A stretch of DNA of 64,000 bases from Sabethes cyaneus (lineage: Eukaryota > Arthropoda > Insecta > Diptera > Culicidae): positions 47,546,044-47,610,043 of the forward strand of contig NC_071354.1 in NCBI RefSeq assembly GCF_943734655.1, given 5' to 3'. Of this stretch, positions 34,421 through 46,874 are shown piece after piece. The stretch's first letter is position 1. Each line of letters begins with the position of its first letter. A model generated the notes under the pieces. It was not told the origin of the DNA. It ran no database searches and worked only from the letters and a program-made list of their open reading frames with translations. A program made the position numbers and the translations under genes.

Positions 34421-37400
34421 AAAATAAAAAGTCAGTCACGAGCTGTGTGTTTTAGATCAAAAGTTCTTAACGTCTACCAACGAAAATTTTTACCAACCTA
34501 ACATGTCGATAAATAACTCAACCGTTTGTATAGAAAACCCTAACTAAATCAAGCTGCATAGCTAGGTTCCACTTCCAGTGGTTCGCCACGCGAACGATAA
34601 GAACATAATTTCGCAATCCACACTTCGTCAGTCGCGCTGCCGCAATAACCGTGAGAAATCCAAACAAACGAAACAATATACTCGCGCAATTCTTAAGCAA
34701 GCAGGCAAGTATAGGCGAACGCTATCAACGGCCTTTGTGCGGCAATCCGCCACCAGCAGCAAAACCCAAAGCCAGCCCCAGCCGCAGCAGCGCGTCAACA
34801 AACGACGTCATTGGTCGTCGCAGTGTACCAAGCGTGGCAAAGTGTGTCGGGTTTCTGCCGAGAAGCGAGAGGAAGTGCGCGGGTGACCACCATTAGATTC
34901 ATCTCTGGGACAACACGCGAGAAAGAAAAAAAACCAAAGTAAACATAATTAATCGTACGTAAATCATGCCTCGCTTCTGGCATGTCCCCCCCCCCCCCCC
35001 CCCTCCGTTCATTTGTGTGATATTCTTTTTACGCGAACGACGACGACGACGCTTCAGAACGAGACAAGCGGAAGATGAATTAGGGTTGATGGCAGCTAAT
35101 AGGACTGCCGAGTGTCATCTCCGTGCCGTCTACCGTGTTCGAGGTGGTATGAAAACACAGTTTGAATTGCAGAACACGGCCCTACAAACAGCAAATCCAG
35201 CAAACCAGAGTCATATTTCAAGCCGATGAAAAAAAAAGTTAAGGGTTATTGCCCCATTAAGTGAGAAGATGTCACCTCTAGCAACTCTCTGCTCTACACG
35301 CAGGATGTACTGTACAGGAGTCGGCGTTATGATTCTTGCTGCCAACGTCCGAAAGAATTTAGATAATATTCAGTTTTGCGACCTCCGGAGGTTCTTCATC
35401 ACGCTGCGCTGACTGGATCGGTGTAAAATGCTAAGATCACGATCGCAGCACCTTCGAAGATGCTGCGGAACGTGCTTCTTTCCATCAGAGCACCTCAAAT
35501 CGCTCACTCACAGCCTCCTCGTACCTCGTACGAAGAAGGATCGAGCTACGTAAGATCATGTTTGTTCTCTCTCGCGGTGCTGCCTCGGGCAGAAGGCTGC
35601 CGCCGCGCCGATTGCTTCATAATGATTTGCACCGTCGAGAACGTCGTCGACCTAGAACTTGAAACTTGTACATGGTCTCTCTCTCTCTGCCTCTGTGTGC
35701 TGAAGCATGTTCGACACGAAACCATCGCGGAAGGAGGCAACCGGTGGGTGCACGGTGAGTTAGCGGAAACGAAGCGTTCAACATTCCCGCATACACACAA
35801 CACACCCGGGCCGTACTTCCCGGGTTAGTGGCTCTGCCGCGGTGCGACAAGAAGCGACCGGGCCTCAGACGACTTGGGTGAGAATTCAAACACTAATTAG
35901 AATTTTTAATTAGGAAACTGCAGTGTGCAGTCATTGATCACGATGACAAATGAAGATCTTCACGATGATTGATTTAGGGGCCACTATCGTACGATCGGGA
36001 ACCTTCGCAGGTGCAGTGGCCGATGAGTACGGCGTGCGTTTTTATGCTTTCGGAAGTTTCCTACCTGGTTTTGGTTCGTTTACTCGCCTTACTTTGGGAC
36101 GAGACTGGTATGATTATCGAAGATCGGACAGTAATTTGCATCTTTTACAATTGTTCGCCGCAGATTGCTCATTAGTACTAATGAGCTCTGCAAAAGGGGA
36201 TTTAATGGATCACTTAGCGAACTAATTTTAGCACGTTGCTTGCACATTAGTGCGCGAATCTGGTTATCAGCAAAGTACTTTTTGAAATACAAGAATATTG
36301 CAGGGTTAATGCCACCTGTTGTGCGTCCGCCACCATCAAGCAATTAAATAGTTGCTTAACAATAATTAAACTGCACTTTAATAGTGAAACACAGGTTAAC
36401 CCTAAATAGGAGTTTGAATTCTATGTTAAAATAGGTTCATAATATCCATTCTTCAGGTGAACAATAACTTTAACAATTTTGGTCTGTTAGCTCTTTTTTG
36501 GACTAATCTGATAAAACTGCTAATAAAAGTTAAAAGTTTCCTGTCACTTCCTTATAACTGCGTGGAAACTGCTACTCTCTTTAGTAGATAGCTCATTCTT
36601 CATTAGGAAGCAAATTTAAGAATAACGATAAAATTGCTTGAAATTTCTGTGGAAATATTTTCTATGTTCGGCTTTAATTTCTCGTAACCCTTTCAACAGT
36701 ATCTTGGAGCGTAATTGGTTTTACCACTTTCACCTCAGAAAATAGTAGGCAGCTAATAGGACTAATTCAGATTTTTTATTGCTAAACGATTTTTTTCTGG
36801 ATCTCCACGACTCCTTTTCAGGGCAATCCCCCTTCCGTTAACCATCCCATCCCCATCTGTTAACCATCAGTATTCCCCTATCTCAAGTAACCGGTATGTT
36901 AAATTTAGTAGAGAACGATCCAGGCGTTCCGGAACTATGGACATACGTACGAAAAGCTTTTTCTAGATAGTATATTTTTAAGATATTTCTATCCTATTGT
37001 AGAGTATAGTATTTTCGATTATGTTTTAATCAAACACTTAATCTCTTCGATAATTTTTGGGTTTCCGAAAATTCAGCATTTGCCAGAAAAATTACTGATG
37101 CTCAGCATTAACTGTTATGATTTACTGTGTACGCTAAACTAAACCGCTGAGATATTTGCAAAACTCTAACTTTACCGAATTGAGCCCAAAATCAGTACAA
37201 CGAACAGCAACAAGTTTTCGGTAACTATGTGATTTCACAAATCTGTACGTAATAAAATTGGAAAATTTACTGCGAGCCCGGTAAATTGATTTTTTTTCAT
37301 ACGCTTTCATCGAAGCAGTTGTAAAAAATATCGGACAAGTCGTCACTTTTTACCGAGAAAGTCGGTTCATTTTAACAACTTCAGAGTTTTACTAAATATA

Positions 37401-37611
37401 GCTTTGGCACCATGCATTCTGTAAGAGATGTCATGCTGTTTCGGGCGGGCGGCCTTCGAATTCAGTCTCGTTCTCGGATAGTTCTCGTTGTTGATGCATT
37501 AAACTACCGATGATATCACAGTCTCGCGCGCGTAATTTAGTGATAGTACTGCTATTTATACTGATGAATAAACAATGCTTGAAAATTTTCACTACCAATA
37601 TGTTAAGGGGT
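34421..37611. other. Unassigned sequence, GC-rich to about 35.9 kb
   Basis: No gene recognised. The 34.55-35.9 kb part is GC-richer, with CAG/CGA-rich patches, an 18-C run at 34986-35003 and a CT-repeat at about 35674. Frames of 87-122 codons here (for example 35460-35828) show no domain. It resembles insect promoter-proximal or 5' untranslated DNA in composition only. 35.9-37.6 kb is AT-rich with no recognised repeat. Confidence 0.35.
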
Positions 37612-37826
37612 AAACCTCCCAGTTGGCCTCGAGGTATGATGCTAGCCTAATAAGCCAGTCGTCGTCTGTTCAAATCTCGACCGGGAGAGGCTGTTAGAGT
37701 CAGTAGGATCGTAGCAACTGGCCCTGTAATTGTCCAGTACTCTAACAGCTGGCTGCGAAGTCTGTCGAATAAAAACAGAAGGTCTAGTTTCGATAATGGA
37801 ATGTAGTACCTAGGATTTGCTTTTTA
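37612..37826 (+). mobile_element. tRNA-derived SINE, copy 3
   Basis: The best head of the three: AGTTGGCCTCGAGGTATGAT (A-box-like TGGCNNNGNGG) and GTTCAAATCTCGACC (B-box-like). The body has GTCAGTAGGATCGTAGCAAC, CCCTGTAATTGTCCAGTAC, TCTAACAGCTGGCTGCGAAG and the tail AGGATTTGCTTTTT. It lies just outside the reversed satellite block. Confidence 0.8.
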
Positions 37827-37944
37827 CATACAAAGCTTGTTTATTACTTTGCTATCTTTCATTTTTGTTCCTTTCATTGAAAGACTTAACCCACATTACC
37901 GATTTAATTGATAAAGGAAAACTCTAAATACAAAGGAAATGGTG

Positions 37945-38040
37945 CGGTACGACCATAGTTGAATGAAAAGAAATGGTTCGGTATGACCACTGGTAAAAAA
38001 AAAATAGACTGGTTAATTAAGTATGACCATTGGCAAACAA
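37945..38040 (-). repeat. GGTCGTACCGAACCAT satellite, reversed block 4
   Basis: Reads ATGGTTCGGTACGACCATAG-like words in the plus direction, i.e. opposite to the 28-31 kb blocks. Its last unit (GACCATTGGCAAACAAAAT) appears to continue at about 40878 on the far side of the two LINEs. Confidence 0.75.
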
Positions 38041-38042
38041 AA

Positions 38043-39204
38043 TTTAATTTATCTGTTCATCATCTTCGACTACGTCATACAGATTGTTTACTTAAAAACT
38101 AAACTTCAAGCCGCGGATTCTATTACTAAACACATTTCTTGACAGAGTAAAATCGAGCACATTACAAACGTCGTTGAAGGAACGTAAACAAACATTAAAA
38201 CAATTATTCACACCATCATTTATTCTGTGGAATTGGATGGCCACTTGCCTGTTATAAGGTCGAATATTAATAGACGCTGCTGTGCTGTTGTCAGTTGACA
38301 ACGGTCTAGTAACTGAGAAGATTGACTGGATCATTCCACGGTAGCTGACGCAAGGCGAATCGCCAACTTTTTTTTCTGAATTCGCTCAATCCCAAGGATC
38401 TGCGACAAGCCCAAACCGGGGAAGCATACTCCAAAATGCTGCGTACGAGTTTTAAGGCAATAAACGTCAGTGGATCCAAACGCATGATGTATGTTTTACC
38501 AGTGACTCTACTTATGTGCTCGTTGAAGCTCAATTTAGAGTCGATAGTAACCCCAAGATCGAGAATAGAGTTAACACGTTCCAGATATTCCGGTCCCATA
38601 TTGTACTGATGAAGAAAAACGGTGTGACGGCGACTCTATTTATGATACGACTTTACACTTATTGCTGTTAATACGCAGCCGTTATCACTGCACCAGACTA
38701 ACAAACGATTAATATCCTTCTGTAATGCGACATCGACAGGGGCAGTAATCACCAGAAAAATTTTAAGATCGTCGACAAACGAACAGAACAGAAATTCGAC
38801 GGGCAAACACACTGCCCTGAAGGCAGTGCAGTCACCAGACGATATGCCAAATGTTCTGGAGCTCACGGAGTTTACTGCAACGAAAGCATGAGTAAAGCCA
38901 TTCGGTGAACCATGAGGGAAATCCCCGCGTTGCGTCGAACAGTATCAAAAGCTTTCGCAAAATCAAAATAGATCGAATCCACTTGCCGCTTAGCTTCTAG
39001 CTCACGCGATATTGCTGTGACGTAGCATGTAAGATTTGATGTTGTCGAACGATGCTTCATAAATCCATGATGGCTGTAAGAGATGATCGCTGCAACGGAC
39101 CTGTATATGGTTGTATGGAGTAGTCTTTCAAATACCTTGCTGAGGCTGCAAAGTATGGATATGCCACGGTAATTGGTGACAGATTTGATGGTTCGATATA
39201 GCAT
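38043..39204 (-). pseudogene. Jockey-type LINE relic, minus strand
   Basis: On the minus strand, from high to low coordinates: SVTNYRGISILCSLSKVFE, HHGFMKHRSTTSNL, YFDFAKAFDTV (palm motif A), then SSRTFGISSGDCT, FVDDLKIFLVI (the catalytic YADD box, here FVDD), YLERVNSILDLGVTIDSKLS, and a C-terminal thumb ending WACRRSLG, LRQLPWNDP. This is an ordered Jockey-clade reverse transcriptase broken by frameshifts. The 5' end is truncated exactly where the plus-strand LINE begins. The family differs from the LINEs at 28335 and 39206 (DSKLSFNEHISRVTGKT versus DSKLTFNLHYSAIISK). Confidence 0.85.
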
Positions 39205-39205
39205 C

Positions 39206-40236
39206 CTTCTACGAAAACTTCAGCGACTGGAGGCCTCACAGCATCTTGGATTAGTTCATATTTGAGCGACAGAGTCTTGCAAGTCAAACTAGAATCTGCC
39301 GTTTCGTGTGTGCTCACCAATATATCTGGTGTTCCCCAAGGAAGCAACATGGGACCGTTGCTCTTCATTCTATTTTTTTTTCAACGACGTGACTACACTG
39401 CTTGCAGCCGGATGCGCACTTATTTACGCTGACGACCTTAAATTGTTTCTTCCCGTGCGTTCCATCGACGATTGTCTCCGGCTGCAAGAATTACTAGACG
39501 TCTTCGTGAACTGGTGCAAGTTGAACTACTGGATTGTAAGCATAGGAAAATGTGAGGTAATCACATTTCACCGCATCCAGAACCCAATAATTTTCGACTA
39601 TAACATATAGACGGGAGTACTCTCCGGAGGGTGGATCACGTTAGCGACCTCGGCATCGTACTCGACTCCAAACTTACGTTTAACCTTCACTATTCTGCTA
39701 TTATTTCGAAAGCATCTCGACAGCTTGGGTTTATTGCCAAAATTCAGCTATCAGCTCACCTGGATTTTAAGAATCGAGCGCATTCAAAGAAGATTCATTC
39801 GTATGGCCCTAAGGGATTTGCCTTGGAGAGATCCTCATAATCTTCCGCCGTATCAAGAACGATGCCGTCTGCTAGACTTAGACAGGTTGGAACGGCGCCG
39901 CAAAGTTCAACAGGCAATGCTGGTGGCAAAAATACTGAACAATGACATTGATTCACCGACCTTACTGACAAAACTAAACTTTCGTGCATAGCAAAGACAT
40001 TTACGCACCACGGCGCTATTGCATACCGAGTTTCATCGAACCACGTTTGGGTACTATGAACCAATGGCTGCATGTATCCGGACATTCACGCAGGCTGAAA
40101 GACTGTTCGAGCTTGGTGAATCTACCAGAAAATTTGTGCAAAAATTGAAGAAAACTGTCTGGATATAATATTAATTTGTTGACTTGTGCTATATGTTTCA
40201 TTAAGACTTAGTCAGATGAATATAATTTATAATAAA
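39206..40236 (+). pseudogene. Jockey-type LINE relic, plus strand
   Basis: Reads LLRKLQRLEASQHL, then after a frameshift WISSYLSDRVLQVKLESA, ISGVPQGSNMGPLLFIL, a T-run frameshift near 39376, LIYADDLKLFLPVRSIDD, WCKLNYWIVSIGKCEVITF, HVSDLGIVLDSKLTFN, ISKASRQLGFIAKI and the thumb words RMALRDLPWRDPHNLPPY. It starts in mid-RT, after motif A, so it is heavily 5'-truncated. Its A/T-rich 3' tail (AATAAA...TAAATAAATAAATAAAT) is split by the Helitron at 40237-40861. The closest relative in the window is the LINE at 28335. Confidence 0.85.
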
Positions 40237-40861
40237 TCTATACCTATAAAGAAGGATTTCTGTCTGTCTGTCTGCCGGTCTGTCTGTCTGTCCGTATGTT
40301 CCTTATAGAATCGAAAACTACTGAACCAATCGGCATGAAAATATGCATGTAGAGGTTTTTTGGGGCCAGGAAAGGTTTTAGTGATGGTTAGAAACCCCTA
40401 CCCCCACTAAGAGGGGGGGCTTCCATACAAATGAAACACAAATTTCTGCATAACTCGACAACTAATCAAGCAAATGGAACCAAATTTGGCATGTGGGAGA
40501 TTTTGGAGTCTTGAATTTATTTTACGATAGTTAGAGACCTCTCACCCCTGTGGTAGGGGGATATGGACTCTCATACAAATAAAACAGAAATTTTTGCGAA
40601 ACTCAAAAACTAATCGACCTCGAGAAATTCGAGACTCTTCCATATAACATTAGTCAATACAAGACCACAAAAACTATCTATAGTAACACTAGATCATTCA
40701 GGACGAGACGGTCGCGAGTGTTGCCGGTGACCCGCCGTCGAAAGCGCCGCCCACTGGGGGGCTTGCAAAACTCGAGATTGTGACAAAGATCAGCCGAGAT
40801 TCATGATTTATGTACAACACAGGTTAATTTGTGGCAATACGAAGTTTGTCGGGTCAGCTAG
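40237..40861 (+). mobile_element. Non-autonomous Helitron, 625 bp
   Basis: It starts TCTATACCTATAAAGAAGG and ends TTTGTCGGGTCAGCTAG, inserted between A and T (40236 and 40862). This is the rule for Helitrons, whose ends are 5'-TC...CTRR-3'. An internal CTGTCTGTC tract (40260-40292) and the block TTGAAAACTACTGAACCAA-like/ATTTTGGCATGTGG are typical of insect Helitron derivatives. The hairpin expected just before CTAG is degenerate. No Rep/helicase gene. Host site: the AATAAA tail of the LINE. Confidence 0.8.
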
Positions 40862-40871
40862 TAAATAAATA

Positions 40872-41185
40872 AATAAATCAAATTGAATGGTTCGGTACGA
40901 CCATAGATTAAATGATTTGGGTTCGATCATCGTTGGATTAAGCATATAGTTCGGTACGACCATAGACAGATGAAATGGTTCAGTACGGCAATTGTTTTAT
41001 GGAAATAAATGGTTCGGTACGACCAGTGGCAAATAAAACGGTTCTATAGAGCATTTATTGAATTGGTTTCGGTACGAACATGGTTAAATAAACGGATATG
41101 GGTCTATACGAACAGATGAATGGACTGATTCTGTACGAGATACGACTATTGTTAAATAAAGTGATTCTGTACGATCGTTGCTGAG
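40872..41185 (-). repeat. GGTCGTACCGAACCAT satellite, reversed block 5
   Basis: Five to six degenerate units in reverse orientation (ATGGTTCGGTACGACCATAG). Directly follows the LINE tail after the Helitron. Confidence 0.8.
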
Positions 41186-41664
41186 AAGATGACTTAATAT
41201 GATGGCCCTTGTTTTTGTATACGAACAACACTAGCGTGCGTCGCCTCGCGTCTATTTGACAGCGAGTCAGTGGTGCTCAGCCAAAAATTCTGTAGCTGTG
41301 TGTGTAGCTAAATGTGTGACCAAGGCGCCTAGATGTGCCTCTGGCGCTGAGTGCAATTGCGTTACTGGTGCTCGTTTTGACTGGCAATCTGGCATGGTAG
41401 GTTTGAGTTTTTGCTTGCTCCACGCTGGGGTTTTGGCCAGGATACTGGCATCTATGCATGACATCTGACATTGTATTTTAGGGCTCACGGCGGTTCATGA
41501 GGTACTCGCGCCAGCTGCGGTTTGGGTGCACATGCATTGGTTTTAGCACAACCTTTTCGGCAGCAAGACGGCAAGATTTAGGATTACATAATGATCATTG
41601 GTGGGTTCGTTGCGGTAGCTGCTTGCATCGGATATGTATGAAGCTGCTTCTTCCGTACTGCATG

Positions 41665-42295
41665 CCCAAGTAACACTTGCAACATGTTTTTTTAGAAAAA
41701 TATTCAGAAAACAGTTGCATTTAAATTATAAATAAGTTTCATGGAAAACAAGATGTTATAAAAATCACACAGGTTTTCACAGAGATTATACATGTTTTGT
41801 GAGATTGTCAAAAAATGATATTTATTTCGATTCTACTCAACTTTTGCTTATAAAAGTATATCTTGAGCGCATCAATTTTTCGGAAGTAGAACGGCAAAGT
41901 TCTCGATAAATTTAAAATCGCACTTTAGTTTGGGTTATTTGAAGGCTACAATGTTGCTTTGAGTGATTGATGGATTACCGAAATATACTTTATTCATTTT
42001 ATCTTGCGAAAAATGTCTGACATTATTTTGCTTGTATGTATAACTTCCGGGAAATATCAGAAAAAAAATTCCTGTCAACAGTGCGATTAGGCTTTTCTGT
42101 TGGTAGTACGAAAACCGTGCAACGCATAGGCGTCACTTCGAACTATTTAACAAACATGTTACATTTTAGCTCGTTTCTTGCGCTGTTTCAGTCTTAATCA
42201 GGTCATAAATAAGTATGGGTAAACGAAAGGTCAGCAATTCGATTTGTTTTAAATCTGTTGTCAATTCTTATTTAAAACCAAGTGTGTTACTTGGG
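41665..42295. mobile_element. CCCAAGTAACAC-TIR element, 631 bp
   Basis: The left end CCCAAGTAACACTTGC and the reverse-complemented right end CCCAAGTAACACACTTG form short inverted repeats. The interior is AT-rich with no transposase. Target duplication not resolved, so the superfamily is unassigned. Confidence 0.6.
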
Positions 42296-45200
42296 TAAAG
42301 AGTAAGTTGCGAATCGGACACATAATGCAGCTTCCACGCAATGACAGGGTTTTCTCCTGAGAAGGTCATGCGAGATCGAAGGACCGCTGTGCGATCGGGA
42401 ACTACTGTACGCCGAAAGGGCGTTCAATGAGAGGGATTGAGAAATGAAGCTTAGCCCTGAGATATGGTAACAGTGAAGCGCCGGTCTTGAGCGAAAGGAG
42501 ATTCAGGTTTCGGCATCAAGCGTGTTGCCATCATGGAAAACAGAAATGGGAGTTTAGACCTCGAGGACGGTATGGCTGACATTCGGCCATTCGTGGTTTA
42601 TATTTATGATTCAGTATTTATGATTCAGTTATTAGATCTACTATGTAATTTGTGTTTTGATCATTCGTAGGTAATCTTTCTCTTAGGATTTTAGTCATGT
42701 TTTAAAAATGTTCTACAGTTTTTAATTATCGCGTAAAAAGTGTAAAGCTAATTAATGCAAATGGGACAAAGATTCCAAAGCAACTTGGTTATGAAGTTTA
42801 ATTTTATTTGCTTCTCAGTATTGAAGGATTTTAATATTCTATCGCCCTTCAGAAATAATATTGAGAACTATCAAAATGTGTGAAATAGAAACGAATTCGC
42901 CTTTTTTCCATACTTTAACTAGAAGAATATCAGTAGTACTTATAATATGAAAACAGTGCGCTCAGAGAGCAAAAGCCTAAAAAGAAAAAGTTAATGAAAA
43001 TCCGTAGATAGGTCTGTAGAAAATTCCAAAATCGGTAGATTATAGCCAAAAGTTCTGCAACAGAACTTCATTCGAAGTGGAAGAGGAGATGGAAAAATTA
43101 TGAATGTGGAGGAGGGTGTTTTTAATTTTACTGAGCAGAAAAAATGGAATTTCATAAATTTTTTTCTCGGGTACGGGTAGTGTTGCTATGCTAAAAATTT
43201 TGCTCCAATCAGGAGAAGGGAATCATTTTTAATTTCCTGTGCCAAAAAGTAGTAATCTATTAACGAGTTCGTGAGTGTTTCTGTGATATCAGTTCTGGTC
43301 TAACGTAGCAAGAAGTTCGGCAGGGCGGTTGAGGTAGAATGCAAAGCAACACTTCGTTTTTAAAGATTAGCCCTCTGTTTAAACAATGTAAATAATACTG
43401 CTGATCCCAAGCTACAAATTTACTGACCGAGAGAAATGTTACAAACAGGAACATGACTTCACTATTAAATTACCAAGTAAAGTACCCACTGCCACGGAGG
43501 AATTAACACGGAGCATCGTGTAAACTCACCTTCTTAACAGTGTGCTATTTCATTCGAATAAGTCATCGGACCGAGCGACCGACCGGACCGCGCGCGATAG
43601 CCTGAACAGATAACGCGCCATCAAATTGAAATTCGAACCCAAAGAAGCTATAAGCAAATTAAGCTTTGGCTCGCCTCGCCTTCTTCGGGAAGCATGCGAA
43701 ACAAACAATGTACATTCGTACAGGCTCAGCCTGCCTGCCCGCTCGCGGAGGGAAGCCGAGCCACTAATTCATTATGGCTACACAGCCTGCGTGGACGGTG
43801 GGGTCAATAAATCTTCCCCGGAGGTGGCGGTGAAGGTGGCGGTGCTGCTCGCTGGTTTGGCCTGTTCGTTCGTTCGGACAGTCAATGGCCATTAGATGAG
43901 AAAAACCGGCGCGGTCGGTACAAATGCGTACAGGGTGCGTTACACGGATCTTGAATTGCACCGCCAATAATGCAGCGATGGTGTATGTATGCATGTATGT
44001 GTGCCATGTACATACAAATAATAATAATGAGCTGCGAGAGTGAGATCATATCGTGTTAGAAGAACGGTTGTCCCGTAGCCAGAAGAATAACCAGTTCTGC
44101 CAGAAGTATGCGGCACTTTCGTGCCAGTCGAGAGCCTCGGCGGAGAGTTCCTCCGGGAGTGGTATTTTATGAATATTCATGTTCAGGCACGTTTCCCTCC
44201 TCGCTGTTGCAGTGGGTGGGTGAGCTGGAAGGGGGACGCCTGCGGAGCGTGGTTTTGCGGTCTTATTTGCGAAGGTCTTTCAAGCGGGCTCTGCCATATT
44301 ATCCATGTAGGTCGGGTTTTGTGTCTTCTCGCGTCGGGATGCCGTCCGCCGCCGTCGCGAAGAAGTAGATGAAGACTGATTCATGGTCGCTGCCATCTCG
44401 GGAGAAGGACGCGGCACGGAGAGATGCGCGGATTGCGATTCGTTAGGCTTTGATTGTGATGGCTGGATGCTGGCCTTTATCGTTTGGAGAGGCTATTTGT
44501 TCTGGCATTATCCGACGGTATTTAGTGGTTGCTGTACAAGTGGAATTATGTGATGTATTTGAACAATTTCCTATGATTGAGAGCTGCTCGTGAATGAAGC
44601 TTATTTCAGAACACATATTACTTAGCCACAATTTCGTGGACAAACTTGGACAGTAACAGTTTGGAATAGCATTTTCATATTCCGAACGCATCGGGTGCAA
44701 AGATTTTCGCCAACAAACTTTATCTTCCAGTTATTGAATGCCGGAATCGGGATCAACCAACCCTCGCATCATCCGAGCCACTTCAGGTCAACAACCCGTA
44801 CGTGGTGAAAATTTTGCCTTCTACGGCTGAAATTCATGCCCCCCCCCCCCTCCCCCCTCTGCTTCTTTGAGGCCGCCTTCGGGCATCAGTCAAGCAGCGA
44901 AACGTGAGCATTATGCTCCCTTTCAGAATTCTTTTCACACTGACGGAAAACATGCTGCACCGTTCCCTGGCAGCCAGCGTCATCGTTTCCGCCACAGCCC
45001 TGACTGACACGGCAGTTCCACACAGTCGCGAGTCGCCCTCATCTTGAGGGTGATATAAATCGCTCCGACTCCCAGCAGACGGGGCTGTATAGTCATCCAC
45101 CCACAACCCAAGAGAATCATTAATCCTCCACGTCGTGCGTCGTTCCGTCCGGGGTTTTCACACTGTGAAAGGACAAACTACGGTTCTGTACACGGGCTAA

Positions 45201-46870
45201 ATGCATCCTTCGGGGACGTGCACTCATTGTGCCATTGTGTGACTGGCTCACCGCACAGGGAACTTAGCCTGGCTTGTTTTGGGCCAACGCATCGAATCAC
45301 CTTTCAGCGTTGAACCCCCGACCGCACCGCACACTGATGAAGTGTATAAAAATGGCGATTGGCTTTGTTGTTTGGCGAATTTTCCGAAGCGCTGCGGGGC
45401 GGCTCTCGCTCAACCGGAACACACGGGCAATAAAAATGTAGCATTATTGGATGACGCAATCGGGCAGAAGTTTAAGGGGAAAGAAAATTGAAATGTCAGT
45501 CAGTTTATGCGATAAACTGATGGTGCAAACGGTGATCTTCCACTTGGGTGGCTGCACACATCCGCGTGCGCGCGTGTGTGTGTGTGTTTGGAGGCTGGGA
45601 ATTTTATCATCGCAAACTGACCGTTTTCACATGCTCCATGGAGGACGCTATAAGCCGGAAGGTTGGTTGCTGATTGGAGTTTGTTATTTTCCCAGATCAA
45701 TAGCGATTGCATGGGGGGGGGGGGGGGGGGGTATTCCTTTCGAAAGATGCAAATCAGAAAATTGGTGTCAGCGCTATTTTTTAAAATGAATTTTTTGGCC
45801 TTACTTTGATTCAGTGCGTGATTGTGATGCACGAGAAGGTTTTTTAAACAAAATGGAAAGAGTTGCTGCTTTCAAATACGCTCATAGAAGCAAAATATGT
45901 ACAAGTCATGTTCGAAACATTTTTACAGTTGAGTGTAATCTATTATCTGTGCAAAACCTAGATTACTGCCACAAAGAATGGCCCAAGTCTCGATTGTTTA
46001 ACCAACTGAATACGACTGACCGTGCTCAGCAGTCAGGTCTTTGAACGCGGTCGGAATCTAGACGACACCGATGATTGCCGACACGATGACGCACCGAACT
46101 GTTCATACCGTTCGTTGCAACGGCAGTACAGTGTGTATCGCTGGCGAGATGGTATATTGCGCGAGGCATGTTCTGATGCAGGAATAAGCGATGTTCTGTA
46201 CCAGCGGCATACAATCCCCACATATCTCCTCTACTCACAAGATAAAATATGATAAAAAAAATTATTTAATAGTAAACAAAATCCTGAAGATAACTCTTTC
46301 TAGCGAAATTTGGAGTGAGTGGCAGGGGGTTAATTGCTGTAACTGATCATCCAAAAGGTACAACAGTTTGGCATAATTACCAGCACTTGCACTGTTCAAG
46401 TCCTTAGCAATTCCGAAATTCGTTTCAATTCGACACCATTAAGAACACAATTTATGGTACCTGGTTGCAAAGGAACGGATGTCCTAGCGCATTCCCTCTA
46501 TATCATTGATTTTTTCTGAGAGGAAACACAAGTTTCCGGGTCTTTCGACATTGAAGATGATTCGACTCGTAGGGTAAGCCCTAGAGCAACTTTGACTTCA
46601 CGTAACTGCTGTTTTCGTCTTTCCAGCAATGCGGAAAATTACCCTTCCTTCTAGTCTGTCAAGTAAATTCTTCTTCACGCGTTTATTGTGTCTTTCTGAA
46701 ACCGCAGGATTCTGTGTCTGTTCGTCTACTTCTTGCTCATCTCACTTAACGTTTAGAATATAACATAAAACTAGTTTTTTGAGTCTCTTTTTTTAACTTC
46801 ACCGTTGACCTCATGGGATTATCAGTTTATCAGTTCCAAGGTGTCCGAAATAATTAAAAACACTGCTATG
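42296..46870. other. Unassigned sequence, GC-rich from about 43.5 to 45.8 kb
   Basis: No gene recognised. 42712-42790 repeats the ACAGTTTTTAATTATCGCGT block found at 23288. The GC-richer part carries C- and G-runs (44839-44850 and 45713-45731), a short GT tract at about 45573 and GGTGGCGGTGAAGGTGGCGG at about 43822. Frames of up to 112 codons have no domain and several cross the homopolymers. Possible host regulatory DNA; unproven. Confidence 0.4.
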
Positions 46871-46874
46871 TTAA

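Noticed and set aside
34966..35229. Proline- and arginine-rich frame
   Set aside because: The proline run is an 18-C homopolymer; the rest shows no conserved pattern.
38043..40236. Twin-priming inversion of a single LINE
   Set aside because: The two reverse transcriptases overlap in content and differ in sequence, so they are not the two halves of one element.
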